A stretch of DNA of 64,000 nt from UBA6522 sp965221035 (GTDB lineage: Bacteria; Pseudomonadota; Gammaproteobacteria; Steroidobacterales; Rariloculaceae). The notes beneath the pieces are model-generated. The model was not told where the DNA came from. It was given only the letters and a program-made list of their open reading frames with translations, and searched no databases. This document shows, one piece after another, positions 1 to 10,210 of this stretch (within the stretch, counting starts at the first letter, position 1; each line of letters starts with the position of its first letter). A program made the translations under genes and the position numbers. The stretch lies in NCBI GenBank assembly GCA_965221035.1, contig OZ244860.1, positions 2,170,001-2,234,000 on the forward strand, read 5' to 3'.

Positions 1-108
1 GGGTCCCGTGCCTCCGGAGGCCAAGGAATCGACAAACGTCGCGGCATGCTGTGCCTGGGCGGCGCCACCAAAAAGCAGCAAGAGCGGAACAATCAGCCGA
101 TTCTGCAT
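1..108 (-). CDS. N-terminal fragment of an exported protein, cut by the window edge
   Basis: An ATG on the minus strand at 108 opens a frame that stays open to base 1 (36 codons). The translation starts with MQNRLIVPLLLLFGGAAQA, which is a classical signal peptide: a basic residue, a leucine-rich core and an AQA cleavage motif. The mature protein would begin at about residue 20. Too little of it is present (ending SLASGGTGP) to assign a family. The gene is read away from the IS5 remnant on its right. The start is well supported by the signal peptide; the function is unknown. Confidence 0.5.
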   Translation of the reverse strand, partial: MQNRLIVPLLLLFGGAAQAQHAATFVDSLASGGTGP

Positions 109-186
109 TCTTAGTTTTCCGAAGCCGTGTTGACGGCGTTTCGAGTCGCCGGGAATTGCGCGGAGTCCCGAGTGCGGCCAAAGAGC

Positions 187-360
187 ACCCGCCTCGACCC
201 TTGGGCGTACGAACGCGAGACGTACAAGCGGCACAACGAGGTCGAGCGTTTGTTCCGGCGTCTCAAACGCTTTTGGAGCATCTTCCCGCGCGTCGAAAAA
301 CCCGATGTCGTGTTCCTCGCCTTTGTCGTCTTCGTGCTCATCGTTGATGCGTTGCTTTAG
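187..360 (+). pseudogene. IS5-family transposase C-terminal remnant
   Basis: The last roughly 55 codons read PWAYERETYKRHNEVERLFR and then a hydrophobic tail ending IVDALL. This is the conserved C-terminus of IS5-family (IS427-like) DDE transposases, including the YKRHNEVERLFRRLK block that carries the catalytic glutamate. The N-terminal and central catalytic parts are missing: upstream codons in the same frame do not resemble a transposase. The remnant ends only a few bases before the left inverted repeat of the IS1380 element, so that insertion probably removed the end of the older element. It cannot encode an active enzyme. Confidence 0.75.
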
Positions 361-366
361 TGCTAG

Positions 367-1873
367 CCTCAATGTTGCAGAAAATTCCGCCTGAGGAGTT
401 GGTGAGGTAGGGCGAGATGGGCGTCACTGCTGGCATTGTTGAGTTTGCGGACTGTGACAATGCCGAGCAGGAGGGGCCACATCTCGTGAGGTTAAGGAAA
501 GCAGATTTGAGGCGGCGAATCAACGGTTGTTTGACGCTGCGCTACGAAGCGCGAGGGCTGACGTCCTTTTCGGGTCTTGAGCTGGTTGGACGGTTTATTC
601 GGCAACTGGGTCTACGGGGTAATCTGCGGCGTGTAGGCAGTGCGCTACCACGGAGCGATTTCGGCGGGGAACAGCTGTCAGTGCTGGTGCTGGCGATGCT
701 GATCGCGGGCGCTCGGCGGGTGCGTCACGTGGGTTATTTGCGTGGTGATCCGCTGGTGGAGCGACTGTGCGGGATGGGCCGGTTGCCGAGCTGGCACACT
801 CTGGGGCGCTGGCTGCGCGGTTTCGATGCTGGCGGGGTCAAGGCGCTGCTGTCGGTCAACGAGCGCTTGGTTGGCGAGGTGATCGAGCGCAGCGGTTTGC
901 GTCGTCTGACGCTGGACGTGGACGATTCGGTGGTGTCGACAGGGCTTGAAGGTCGAGGGCGCGTGGCGGGGGTTCAACCCGCATCGACGCAAGGTGCCGA
1001 GCTATTACCCGATCACGGCGTACGAGGCGAACACGGGCCAGGTGTTGCGGGTCGGCAACCGGGCGGGGAATGTGCATGACGGCAAGGCTTCGGTGAGCTT
1101 TCTGGACGAGCTGTTCGAGCAGACTGACGCGACGCTTGAGCGGCGCCCGGTGCTGGAAATGCGCATAGATGGGGCGTTTTTCCGCGAGGACATGACCAAG
1201 GTGCTGGATGCCGAGAGCGTGCAGTACGCGATCAAGGTACCGTTTTGGCGGTGGCTGGGATTGAAGGAAAGGGTTGCCGAATGCCGGTACTGGGAGCGTG
1301 TGGATGCGACGGTGGAGTGCATCGAGCAATGGCTTGCCGTGCCGGCCTGGTCGCGCCGGATGCGAGTCGTGGTGTACCGCAAGCGTGTCCATCATCGGAC
1401 TGCGAAGAATTATCAACTCGACCTGTTCGACCCCAACGACGGTCACTTCGAGTACTCGGCCATCGTCACCAACAAGGCGGTGACCGGGCGCACGTTATGG
1501 TTCTTCATGTGCGGCCATGGTACCCACGAGAAAGTTTATGGGGAACTCAAGGGCGGGTTCGCGTTCGACTGCGTACCGACCCAGCGCTATGAGGCCAACA
1601 GCGCCTGGCAGGTGTTCAGCGTCATCGCATTCAACCTCATGCGGGCCTTGCAGATCGGCACCGCCGAGCGGCGGTCCATGAATCGGAAACGGCGAACGAT
1701 ACTGCCGTTTCAAACGATACAGACCCTGCGGTATCGGTTCATCAATCGAGCCGGTTTATTGGTCCAGCCCAACGGCCGACTAATACTCGATGTGGGCAAC
1801 AACCCGATGGTCCGGGAGCGATTCCAAGCCATCGAAAACGCTCCCGCAGCCTGAAATTCTTGCAACATCAAGG
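367..1873 (+). mobile_element. IS1380-family insertion sequence
   Basis: The element is bounded by imperfect inverted repeats: the left end reads CCTCAATGTTGCAGAAAATT and the right end, on the complementary strand, CCTTGATGTTGCAAGAATTT. It is about 1.5 kb long and carries one transposase gene, which is frameshifted. The four bases outside each end (ctag and tcaa) do not match, so no target duplication is visible and the flanks have probably been rearranged. A second 3' end of the same element lies at 5395-5599. Confidence 0.8.
417..1854 (+). pseudogene. IS1380-family transposase, frameshifted
   Basis: Two overlapping frames together encode a full DDE transposase of about 480 residues. The first runs from ATG 417 through the first catalytic aspartate region (LTLDVDDSVV). 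The second continues from about 946 with KVEGAWRGFNPHRRKVPSYY, includes a second aspartate (LEMRIDGAFF) and the HEKVYGELKGGF block near the end. The frames meet around 943-947, where one extra G in a GGG run would explain the shift. The family normally uses a single continuous frame, so this copy is most likely inactive, or the base is a sequencing error. Confidence 0.8.
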
Positions 1874-1941
1874 TCAATTACGTAATTTTTTGGGACTCTA
1901 CACCAACAATATATCCATTTTTCAAAAAGTATATGGTTTGA

Positions 1942-2358
1942 TCAGCACCAAAAAATACCACTAGCAATGATACGGATCTGCCCAAACGGGATTGAAAAAT
2001 AAGTATACTTTTGAAATAAAGCGTTGAATTTGTAGTTTTCAAAAACCGGATTAGAACCCACGGAAAGAGCTGATGTGACAAGACCCTGATCTACTGGCAA
2101 GGACATCACCTTATTGGTGAGCATAGCTTCGACGTGTACGAGGTCCATTCTCAAAACTAACGCTTTCGTGATAGGATCATCCAAGCAATTCACTGCGAAG
2201 CCGTCGTACAGATATTTTTCTACTTGCCCGAGTTGCTCCTCATTGAAAAGTCCCTGTGGATGAAGTTCGACCTGCCTTCCTTCGGACCTTCCGGTTATAT
2301 AGGCCCCTGACGCACATGAGGCCACTACCACAAGTAACAGGACAAAAAGCTTAGCCAT
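1942..2358 (-). CDS. Hypothetical lipoprotein
   Basis: A 138-codon gene starts at ATG 2358; in-frame codons upstream of it are not protein-like. The N-terminus, MAKLFVLLLVVVASCASGAY, has a lysine, a hydrophobic core and a VASC lipobox, so it should be lipidated at Cys15 and anchored in the envelope. The mature part is about 120 residues with no recognised domain. It lies 26 bases downstream of the truncated gene 2385-2822 on the same strand, so the two were probably one operon. The base composition is clearly more AT-rich than the core genes, which suggests acquired DNA. Confidence 0.5.
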   Translation of the reverse strand: MAKLFVLLLVVVASCASGAYITGRSEGRQVELHPQGLFNEEQLGQVEKYLYDGFAVNCLDDPITKALVLRMDLVHVEAMLTNKVMSLPVDQGLVTSALSVGSNPVFENYKFNALFQKYTYFSIPFGQIRIIASGIFWC

Positions 2359-2384
2359 TATGTGTCCCTGACATCCGAGAAAAC

Positions 2385-2822
2385 TCACCAGTACACAACT
2401 GTCGGTATACCACAGAAATTCATTTGGTATGTAGGCGTCAAACTTGATGTCCCTCCGGGCACACCGTTCCTGCACCAAGGCGAATTAAAGATGCAAAAAT
2501 AGTGGTGGACATTCTGCGCAAACAACCGTGCTGTGGTCCATGTCTGCCCCTGAGGTTGCGACAGACTCCAGCCGCCATAGTATGCCACATAGGGTTGAAT
2601 CTGAAGCGCGGCGTAGGAACCGAAAGAAAACAATATATAGCCGGCAGGATCCATCCATCCGGCAGTTGCACAATCATTGTAGCTCGACGGGAGATTGGAA
2701 AAGCTTGTACAAGAGCCGAACAATCCGGTTCCCAGCCTTAGGTCATGCTCGTATCCTGGTACATTACCTGACCATGGGCCGGGGTTGGTCCAAGCATCGG
2801 TGTGCCGAAGGATTTGCACAAT
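2385..2822 (-). pseudogene. C-terminal part of a hypothetical exported protein, truncated by an IS1634 fragment
   Basis: The frame ending at 2385 encodes about 145 residues rich in Gly, Ser, Tyr, Trp and Cys (for example HTDAWTNPGPWSGNVPGYEH, then DPAGYILFSFGSYAAL). This looks like an extracellular or envelope protein. Upstream of 2822 the frame runs into antisense transposase sequence, so its true N-terminus was lost when the IS1634 derivative joined here. I recognise no family. It precedes the lipoprotein gene 1942-2358 on the same strand. Confidence 0.45.
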
Positions 2823-3201
2823 ACCGGCATCCACGAAGCCTACGGGGTTGTGTACCGGGAACTGGGGTTCGATCGGTTGCTTTCGTCCCGTCACCGGGCT
2901 TCGGCCCCGGCGTTGCATCACACCGTCCTGGCGCGCATCGCCGAGGCGGCCCGCTGGGACGGGCTGCACGGGGTGGCGACCAACGTGCGCGGGATGCCCG
3001 TGGAACAGATACTACAGCGCTACCGGGGGTTGTGGCAGGTCGAGCGAAGCTTTCGCATCACCAAGCACGACCTGAAGGTCCGGCCCATCTATCACTGGAC
3101 CCCGAGACGCATCCGCGCGCACCTGGCCATCGCCTACATGGCCTTTGCCTGCGTCAGACACCTGGCTTACCGGGTGAAACTGCAGAAAAAACGCAACCTG
3201 T

Positions 3202-5123
3202 CTTGACTTCGACGGTTTGAATTCATAAGTCATTGATATGCTTGAACATCACAAATTCACTAGGCACAACTTCGGGGATTTGGGCGGGTTGTCGCCGGTT
3301 CAGTTCAACGCATAGGGGACGTCCGACAGCGTCAGGCCGAGGGCCTCGTAGATCAGTTGGGCTTCGGCCGTGGCCGAAGAGGGAATCGCGTAGCGTTGGT
3401 CGGTGCCGGTGTGACGCAGCACCGAACACTGGCGGTGCAACAGCGCGTCCCGGATGGCCTGGGGAGACAGGTTGCGTTTTTTCTGCAACTTGACCCGGTA
3501 AGCCAGGTGTCTGACGCAGGCAAAGGCCATGTAGGCGATGGCTAGGTGCGCGCGGATGCGTCTCGGGGTCCAGTGATAGATGGGCCGGACCTTCAGATCG
3601 TGCTTGGTGATGCGAAAGCTTCGCTCGACCTGCCACAACCCCCGGTAGCGCTGTAGTATCTGTTCCACGGGCATCCCGCGCACGTTGGTCGCCACCCCGT
3701 GCAGCCCGTCCCAGCGGGCCGCCTCGGCGATGCGCTCCGGATCGATCTCCCAGCGCCCCTTGCCCCTCAACCGCACGAACCGCGCCGCGCCCCTCGGCAG
3801 AAGGGGCTTCGGGCGGCCGCTTCGGTTGAGCTGCTTCAACAGCTTGCGCACCGCGCGCCGGCGGTCGGCGGCGTCCTTGCGGGCGCGGCGGGGACTGTAG
3901 GCCACGAGGAGGCGCCGGCCGCGATGACGGAACACGCCGACCTTGCGGCCGGCTTCGGCCCCGGGCAGCGCGCGGTAGCGCTCCACGTTCAGAATCCGCT
4001 CCTTCAGCGCCCCGGGCAGGCTGCGCAACCGCGCCCCGACGATGTATCGGTGCCCGGCGGCCTCCAGTACCGAGAGGTTCCGGTGGTCGAACATCGCCGC
4101 GTCGGCCACGCACACCGCCTCCGCCGCCCCGTGCCGGCGCCGCAGCGCCTCGATCGTCGGCAGGAACGTGTGCCCCTCGTAGGTGGCACCGGGAAACACC
4201 TCGTATCCCACCGGCAACCCCTCTGTGGTGACCGCCAGCGCCAGCACCACCTGGACCCGCTGCGCCTTGCCGTCCTTGCTGTAACCGAACGCCCTCAACG
4301 CGTCGGCGTCCCCGTCCTCGACCACCGACTCGAAGTACAACGTCGTGCAATCGAAGAACAACACCTCCAGCGGCTCGCCCAGCAACGCCCCGGTGGCCGA
4401 GGCCACCCGCGACTTGAGCCGCTCGATGAGTCCGTCGTCCAACCGGTCCATCATCCGGTACACCTTCTCCAGCGCCAGCGACACCCCGAAGTCCCGGCCC
4501 AGACGGCGCACCGTGGCGCGCTTGGAATCGGGGTTGGCGATGCGCGCCAGCACAGTGTGATGCAGCGCCGGGGCCGAAGCCCGGTGACGGGAGGAAAGCA
4601 ACCGATCGAACCCCAGTTCCCGGTACACGACCCCGTAGGCTTCGTGGATGCCGGTGACGATGCGCTGTTCTTCGCGCAACGCCTTCAGATCCACCGCCAG
4701 CGGCGCCGGATCGGGTGCCTGCTCCGAGGCCCGCCCGGCCTCGATGACCTGCTCGGCGACCTGCTCGGGCGGGAACAACCCCGGCTGGCGGTCCTCGGCG
4801 ATGCGCGCCTTCAGGTACTGGCCCAGTTCCTTCAGCCGCCGCAGTTCGGCCTCGTCGGAGGCCACGCCGAGGTGGCGCACGATGCGCTGGCGGACCTTGC
4901 CCTGCACACGCACGCCCTCGACCAGTTGCACGGCCTTGCGGGGGCTGTTGGGTGTGGTTTTGACGCGCACGAACATGGCGGTATTGTACCACCGAACACC
5001 CACTATACAAACTGCTAGGCACAACAAAACGCCTTCGCCAAAGCCGGGAAAAAACAGGTCCCAAAATCAATGGGATAGTCGAATCGGCAAAGACGATCAA
5101 AGGGGCAAACCGTCGAAGTCAAG
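3202..5123 (-). mobile_element. Complete IS1634-type insertion sequence, copy 1
   Basis: The element is 1922 bp, the same length as copy 2, with 18-bp terminal inverted repeats reading CTTGACTTCGACGGTTTG inward from each end (3202-3219 and 5106-5123). It is flanked by the 6-bp direct repeat acctgt (3196-3201 and 5124-5129), as expected for target duplication. Removing the element and one repeat restores continuous transposase sequence of the older copy, which proves insertion into that copy. Its transposase gene is on the minus strand. Confidence 0.92.
3300..4976 (-). CDS. IS1634-family transposase (copy 1)
   Basis: The protein has 558 residues from ATG 4976 (MFVRVKTTPNSPRKAVQLVE). I prefer this start because the frame upstream is only the element's terminal DNA. 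It belongs to the IS4-superfamily DDE transposases of the IS1634 type: the first aspartate is in LFFDCTTLYFES, followed by GYSKDGKAQRVQVVLALAV and GLPVGYEVFPGATYEGHT. A second aspartate lies in CVADAAMFDH, and the glutamate-containing YRGLWQVERSFRITKHDLKV block is near the C-terminus. All conserved blocks are present and the product is the same as that of copy 2, so it is probably active. Confidence 0.92.
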   Translation of the reverse strand: MFVRVKTTPNSPRKAVQLVEGVRVQGKVRQRIVRHLGVASDEAELRRLKELGQYLKARIAEDRQPGLFPPEQVAEQVIEAGRASEQAPDPAPLAVDLKALREEQRIVTGIHEAYGVVYRELGFDRLLSSRHRASAPALHHTVLARIANPDSKRATVRRLGRDFGVSLALEKVYRMMDRLDDGLIERLKSRVASATGALLGEPLEVLFFDCTTLYFESVVEDGDADALRAFGYSKDGKAQRVQVVLALAVTTEGLPVGYEVFPGATYEGHTFLPTIEALRRRHGAAEAVCVADAAMFDHRNLSVLEAAGHRYIVGARLRSLPGALKERILNVERYRALPGAEAGRKVGVFRHRGRRLLVAYSPRRARKDAADRRRAVRKLLKQLNRSGRPKPLLPRGAARFVRLRGKGRWEIDPERIAEAARWDGLHGVATNVRGMPVEQILQRYRGLWQVERSFRITKHDLKVRPIYHWTPRRIRAHLAIAYMAFACVRHLAYRVKLQKKRNLSPQAIRDALLHRQCSVLRHTGTDQRYAIPSSATAEAQLIYEALGLTLSDVPYALN

Positions 5124-5394
5124 ACCTGTCTCCCCAGGCCATCCGGGACGCGCTGTTGCACCGCCAGTGTTCGGTGCTGCGCCACACCGGCACCGACCAA
5201 CGCTACGCGATTCCCTCTTCGGCCACGGCCGAAGCCCAATTGATCTACGAGGCCCTCGGCCTGACGCTGTCGGACGTCCCCTATGCGTTGAACTGAACCG
5301 GCGACAACCCGCCCAAATCCCCGAAGTTGTGCCTAGTGAATTTGTGATGTTCAAGCATATCAATGACTTATGAATTCAAACCGTCGAAGTCAAG

Positions 5395-5599
5395 CGGCGG
5401 TCCATGATTCTGAAACGGCGAACGATCCGGCCGTTTCAAACGATACAGACCCTGCGGTACCGGTTCATCAATCGAGCCGGTTTATTGGTCCAGCCCAACG
5501 GCCGACAAATACTCGATGTGGGCAACAACCCGATGGTTCGGGAGCGATTCCAGGCCATCGAAAACGCTCTCGCAGCCTGAAATTTCTGCAACATCAAGG
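5395..5599 (+). mobile_element. 3' end of a second IS1380-family element
   Basis: This stretch matches bases 1669-1873 of the first IS1380 element closely, with a few substitutions. It encodes the last roughly 60 residues of the transposase and ends with the right inverted repeat (CTGCAACATCAAGG at 5586-5599). It starts exactly at the right end of the deleted IS1634 copy, so that element seems to have inserted into an IS1380 copy whose left part has since been lost. Confidence 0.85.
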
Positions 5600-5639
5600 C
5601 TAACACACCTTACCGTAGGCAGAACGAACTGCCAGCCCT

Positions 5640-6080
5640 TCATTTCGAGGTCTTTGCGTCCAGATAAATGGACTTCCATGTGTCGGTTAGCATAGTGCCT
5701 TCCATAAATGGCATCTTCAATCTGGAAGCGCTCATCGGGGCAAAAGTCAGATGGCGCGAACGTGCTCGCTCGGACGTTCTTGAGTTCCCGTGTGTACTCC
5801 CCGTTAGGTCATCTCGAGTGGCAATCTCCACGGGAAGCGCGAATCCCTAGTCGTCAGATAGCGACATTACTGCCTCTACCGGAATCTGCTTGGTGTTACC
5901 GATGACCCTGGCGGGGATTGTGCACCTCAGCGTCGACCGGTGCTTCGGACCCATTTCCTGTGAGGGATTCCAATTCCACCACTTGCATATTGTACCCGTA
6001 AAATCTGTACCAGTACTTCTCAATAGTGTAAATGCCATTTGTAGTTGACCTGTAGTCGGCGCAACATTATCATTGAACAT
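5640..6080 (-). pseudogene. Hypothetical reading frame with an internal stop
   Basis: On the minus strand a frame starting at ATG 6080 reads 77 codons (MFNDNVAPTTGQLQMAFTLL...) to a TAG at 5847-5849. It then continues in the same frame for about 69 more codons (GFALPVEIATRDDLTGSTHG...) to 5640. Together they would make a protein of about 146 residues with one nonsense codon. I recognise no family, and composition alone does not prove coding. It lies in AT-richer DNA between IS remnants, where decayed genes are expected. Confidence 0.3.
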
Positions 6081-6127
6081 AGTCTCTGTAGATTATTCTG
6101 AACACAAATAAAGTCACCACCTTTTCT

Positions 6128-6568
6128 ATGTTGACGAGTAACAGTCAAGTTTACGATTTTCTCTCCGCGCCCTGGCAAAGACTAGCGTCTGTAGTGTTGG
6201 CCATATTACTTGGCCAAGTAACTACAGGCTGTGATGGTAATTCAAAGAGCTCGCACTTTATTTCAATGGACATCAACGGTGACTCGATTCTTTCTTTGGG
6301 TGAATGGATGGGATACTACGGAGAACATAATCACGATTGGAACCTATGCTCGGGACGCGACTTCGAGCTTTCAGATTGCAACGGTGATTTGCGTTTAACT
6401 TGGGATGAATATTATCGTTTTCGTTTTCAGCATGACTATTGCATTATCGATCCACGGATTGTTGAGATCTCAAAACCAGTTTTTGATGACGTCTCTGGAC
6501 GCTATATAATAGAGGAACCGATGAGAATTCGCATGCGGGATATTGGTGGATCAGCGCTTAGTCCTTAA
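6128..6568 (+). CDS. EF-hand-like lipoprotein
   Basis: A 146-codon gene. The N-terminus has a hydrophobic segment, RLASVVLAILLGQVTTGC, ending in a plausible lipobox (TTGC, Cys near residue 35), so it is probably a lipoprotein. The mature part has two calcium-loop-like motifs: DINGDSILSLGEW and DCNGDLRLTWDEY. Both follow the EF-hand pattern of acidic residue, Asn, Gly, Asp, then an acidic residue at loop position 12. A calcium-binding envelope role is an inference from these loops. The gene is AT-rich compared with the chromosome and sits alone between mobile-element remnants. Confidence 0.55.
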   Translation: MLTSNSQVYDFLSAPWQRLASVVLAILLGQVTTGCDGNSKSSHFISMDINGDSILSLGEWMGYYGEHNHDWNLCSGRDFELSDCNGDLRLTWDEYYRFRFQHDYCIIDPRIVEISKPVFDDVSGRYIIEEPMRIRMRDIGGSALSP

Positions 6569-6984
6569 TCTTGTACAAAAGTGCACAATTGTTGTCAGAA
6601 TGCGAAATACCATTGGATTCGCTTCGCTCCTCCGCTATTGGTGCCTTTTTTAGATGTCGAAATTATTCAAAGAACGCACTCAAAACTAACCATTGACAGG
6701 ACCTAAAAGAACACAAACGCTGGATGCCCTCCGTATATTGCAAATCCAGACCAAAAACGGCTTGTGGCAACAGCATACATACATAGCGGACTTGAAAAAA
6801 CAACGGAACATCTGCTTTCATTTTCTTGTGCATACAAAACCGGGATCCGGAGGTCAGCGCCACAAGGCATGGACACGCAGGCGTTGGTGCGTCGAACAGG
6901 CGGGGAAGATTTCGGGTTTCGATTGTTCAGACAAACTCAGCTTGAGTTGGTCCAGCAGCAACAGGTGCTCCCGCTGCGGTTGAG
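6569..6984. other. Intergenic stretch with no recognised gene
   Basis: Short reading frames exist on both strands, but none has a recognisable motif, signal peptide or convincing start. The stretch separates the EF-hand lipoprotein gene from intron and transposase fragments and is probably degraded acquired DNA. Confidence 0.4.
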
Positions 6985-7095
6985 TACGTTGGGTAAGTGT
7001 AATTCCGTGAGCGCTCCCATACTCGCGGACTACCTTCGATTCCATTCTTGGATGGACACCATTGCCCTCGGCTGGCCCGCATCTCTCACCAACCC
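6985..7095 (-). mobile_element. Fragment of group II intron RNA domain I
   Basis: Read on the minus strand, this stretch contains blocks shared with the larger intron remnant at 7458-8480: GGTGTCCAT, then ATGGAATC-GAAGG-AGTC and GAGCG-TCACGG in the same order and spacing. Bacterial group II introns carry similar blocks in the 5' part of the ribozyme. No reverse-transcriptase sequence is attached, so this is a second, highly truncated copy. Confidence 0.5.
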
Positions 7096-7304
7096 ACGTC
7101 GGCACCGGTTGGACGGGGCGGTTGACCTTGGTGGGTGCGTCGACGGCGGTTTCGGGCGGCAAGAAACGGCTGGGTAAGCGTCTGGAGGGAGCTTGGCGGC
7201 GACCGCAATGGCCCAAACGGGCGTTTCGGCATGGTCGCGGCAACCGCGGGGCGAATGCCGCCCCCGGCGCGGGCCGGTCGGGATGGCATCTGCGCGTGAA
7301 CCGG

Positions 7305-7457
7305 CTACGCGGGCGGGGCTCGAACCGCCCGGGCCATGGCGGCGAACTCCTCTCGATACGGATACGCCGAGGCGAACGACACCCATACCTTTTGCGCGGT
7401 GATCCTCACGCGGGCGGCGATCTTCAGCCAGCGCACACGGATCGTGCCGCATTGCGC
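7305..7457 (-). pseudogene. IS1380-type transposase C-terminal fragment fused to an intron reverse transcriptase
   Basis: The final 50 codons of the minus-strand frame 7305-8009 read IRVRWLKIAARVRITAQKVW and then SFASAYPYREEFAAMARAV. This is the usual C-terminal signature of many IS1380-family transposases: a leucine/lysine-rich segment, an R(V/K)xxxSxxYP block and a final helix. It is joined in frame to reverse-transcriptase sequence after LSPLLSN, so the junction at about 7457 is a deletion or recombination scar. It differs from the IS1380 element at 367-1873. Confidence 0.5.
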
Positions 7458-8480
7458 GTTCGACAGCAGCGGCGAGAGCGGCCCGCCTTGTGGCGTGCCT
7501 TCCCGCCGTGGACTCTGTAGTCCGTCCACCATCATGCCCGCCTTCAGGTACCGGCGGATCAGCTTCAGCACCCGGCGGTCCGCGACCTTCTCGCCGACGC
7601 GTCGCATCAGCCGGTCGTGGTTCACCCGGTCGAAGAAGCTCTCCAGGTCCAGATCCACCACCCAACCGTGACCCCCGCGCACGTGTCGCTGCGCCGCCCG
7701 GACCGCTTGGTGGGCATTACGCCCCGGCCGGAAGCCGTAGCTGTGCTCGGAGAAGGTCGGCTCGAAGATCGGACTCAGTACCTGATGCAGGGCCTGCTGA
7801 ATGAGCCGGTCCAGCACCGTCGGTATGCCCAGCTTGCGTTCCCCGCCGTTGGGCTTGGGAATGCTCACCTGACGCACCGGCTCCGCGTTCGTCCTCGATG
7901 CGTCCGTTTCAACGTGCTCGGCGTCACCGATGCCCCGGCCGGGTACCGCCCGACCTGCCTCACCGATCACCGGATAATCCGCTTCTGCCGTCATCGCACT
8001 TCGATCCAACGCACCGCCTATTCGCGGTCTGCCATGTTCAGCCCTTCAGCGACCGGCAAGCCGCCTACTACGGCGTCGGCTGACTTCTGCCGACCTCCAC
8101 CGGCCCCTCTCGGAACCGGTCGCTGCTGCACGCAGCCGATCGACAGACCTCCCAGGGTAAGACGCGCGACCTTCCCACTTATACCCGCCGCATATACAAC
8201 CGCACCTTCCGTGCAAGTATCGGACTTTGAAGAATTTCGCCTCCTCATCCGGTGCGACTGCCTCGCATGCGATTCCTGTTCGTCGGGTCAGTGTTTTGCC
8301 GTGAGCGCAACCACGCTCGTAGACTGCCTTCGGATTCCATCTCGCAATGGACACCCTTGTCCTCGGCTAGCTGTTCCCCTTGCCGGGCCAGCAGTGGACT
8401 TTCACCACCAAGTCGTCCGGCCACCACCATGTGTACCGGAATAGCGCCAGTCACGGCGCTGCGCGCCATGCCTGGCGCAC
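7458..8480 (-). mobile_element. Group II intron remnant (class C-like) with truncated reverse transcriptase
   Basis: On the minus strand the intron appears to begin with GTGCGCCAGGCATGGCGC at 8480, followed by ribozyme blocks such as GGTGGTGAAAGTCCACTGC, GGGTGTCC and GCAGAAGTCAGCCGACGCC. The frame 7458-7877 encodes reverse-transcriptase motifs: RQVSIPKPNGGERKLGIPTV, SEHSYGFRPGRNAHQAV, VVDLDLESFFDRVNHDRL and GTPQGGPLSPLLSN. The N-terminal finger region and everything after LLSN, including the catalytic YADD block, maturase and 3' ribozyme domains, are missing, so the element is dead. Its 5' end lies 8 bases past the groEL terminator stem, the typical target of class C introns. Confidence 0.75.
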
Positions 8481-8487
8481 AAAAAGG

Positions 8488-8514
8488 AAAAGCCCCGCAC
8501 GGGGCGGGGCTTTT
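8488..8514 (-). terminator. Rho-independent terminator of groESL
   Basis: On the minus strand AAAAGCCCCG (8514-8505) pairs perfectly with CGGGGCTTTT (8497-8488) around a 7-base loop, followed by a T-rich tract (TTTTCCTTTTT). It starts 24 bases after the groEL stop codon. Confidence 0.85.
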
Positions 8515-8537
8515 CAGTGGCCGAATCCGGCAGGACG

Positions 8538-10187
<1,650 letters not shown>

Positions 10188-10210
10188 TCAATAATCCTTG
10201 CTGAAGGGCC

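Larger units (their letters stand above)
2823..5394 (+). mobile_element. Internally deleted IS1634-type element, interrupted by a full copy of itself
   Basis: Bases 2823-3201 and 5124-5394 are the two parts of an older IS1634-type copy in plus orientation, ending at its right inverted repeat at 5394. Compared with the intact copy at 32973-34894 it lacks the first 468 bases. It also has an 810-base in-frame internal deletion whose junction is the 10-bp sequence GCGCATCGCC (2933-2942); this sequence occurs twice in the intact element (33551-33560 and 34361-34370). The remaining frame 2823-3206 encodes the two ends of the transposase without its centre. A complete element (3202-5123) sits inside it. 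Confidence 0.85.

Noticed and set aside
940..950. Programmed -1/+1 frameshifting in the IS1380 transposase
   Set aside because: The family normally has a single frame and no slippery heptamer or downstream structure is evident; a mutation is simpler.
3223..5100. Long minus- and plus-strand frames of 439-625 codons overlapping the IS1634 transposase
   Set aside because: They are GC-rich shadows of the transposase gene, full of Gly/Ala/Arg, with no motifs; the same frames appear in copy 2.
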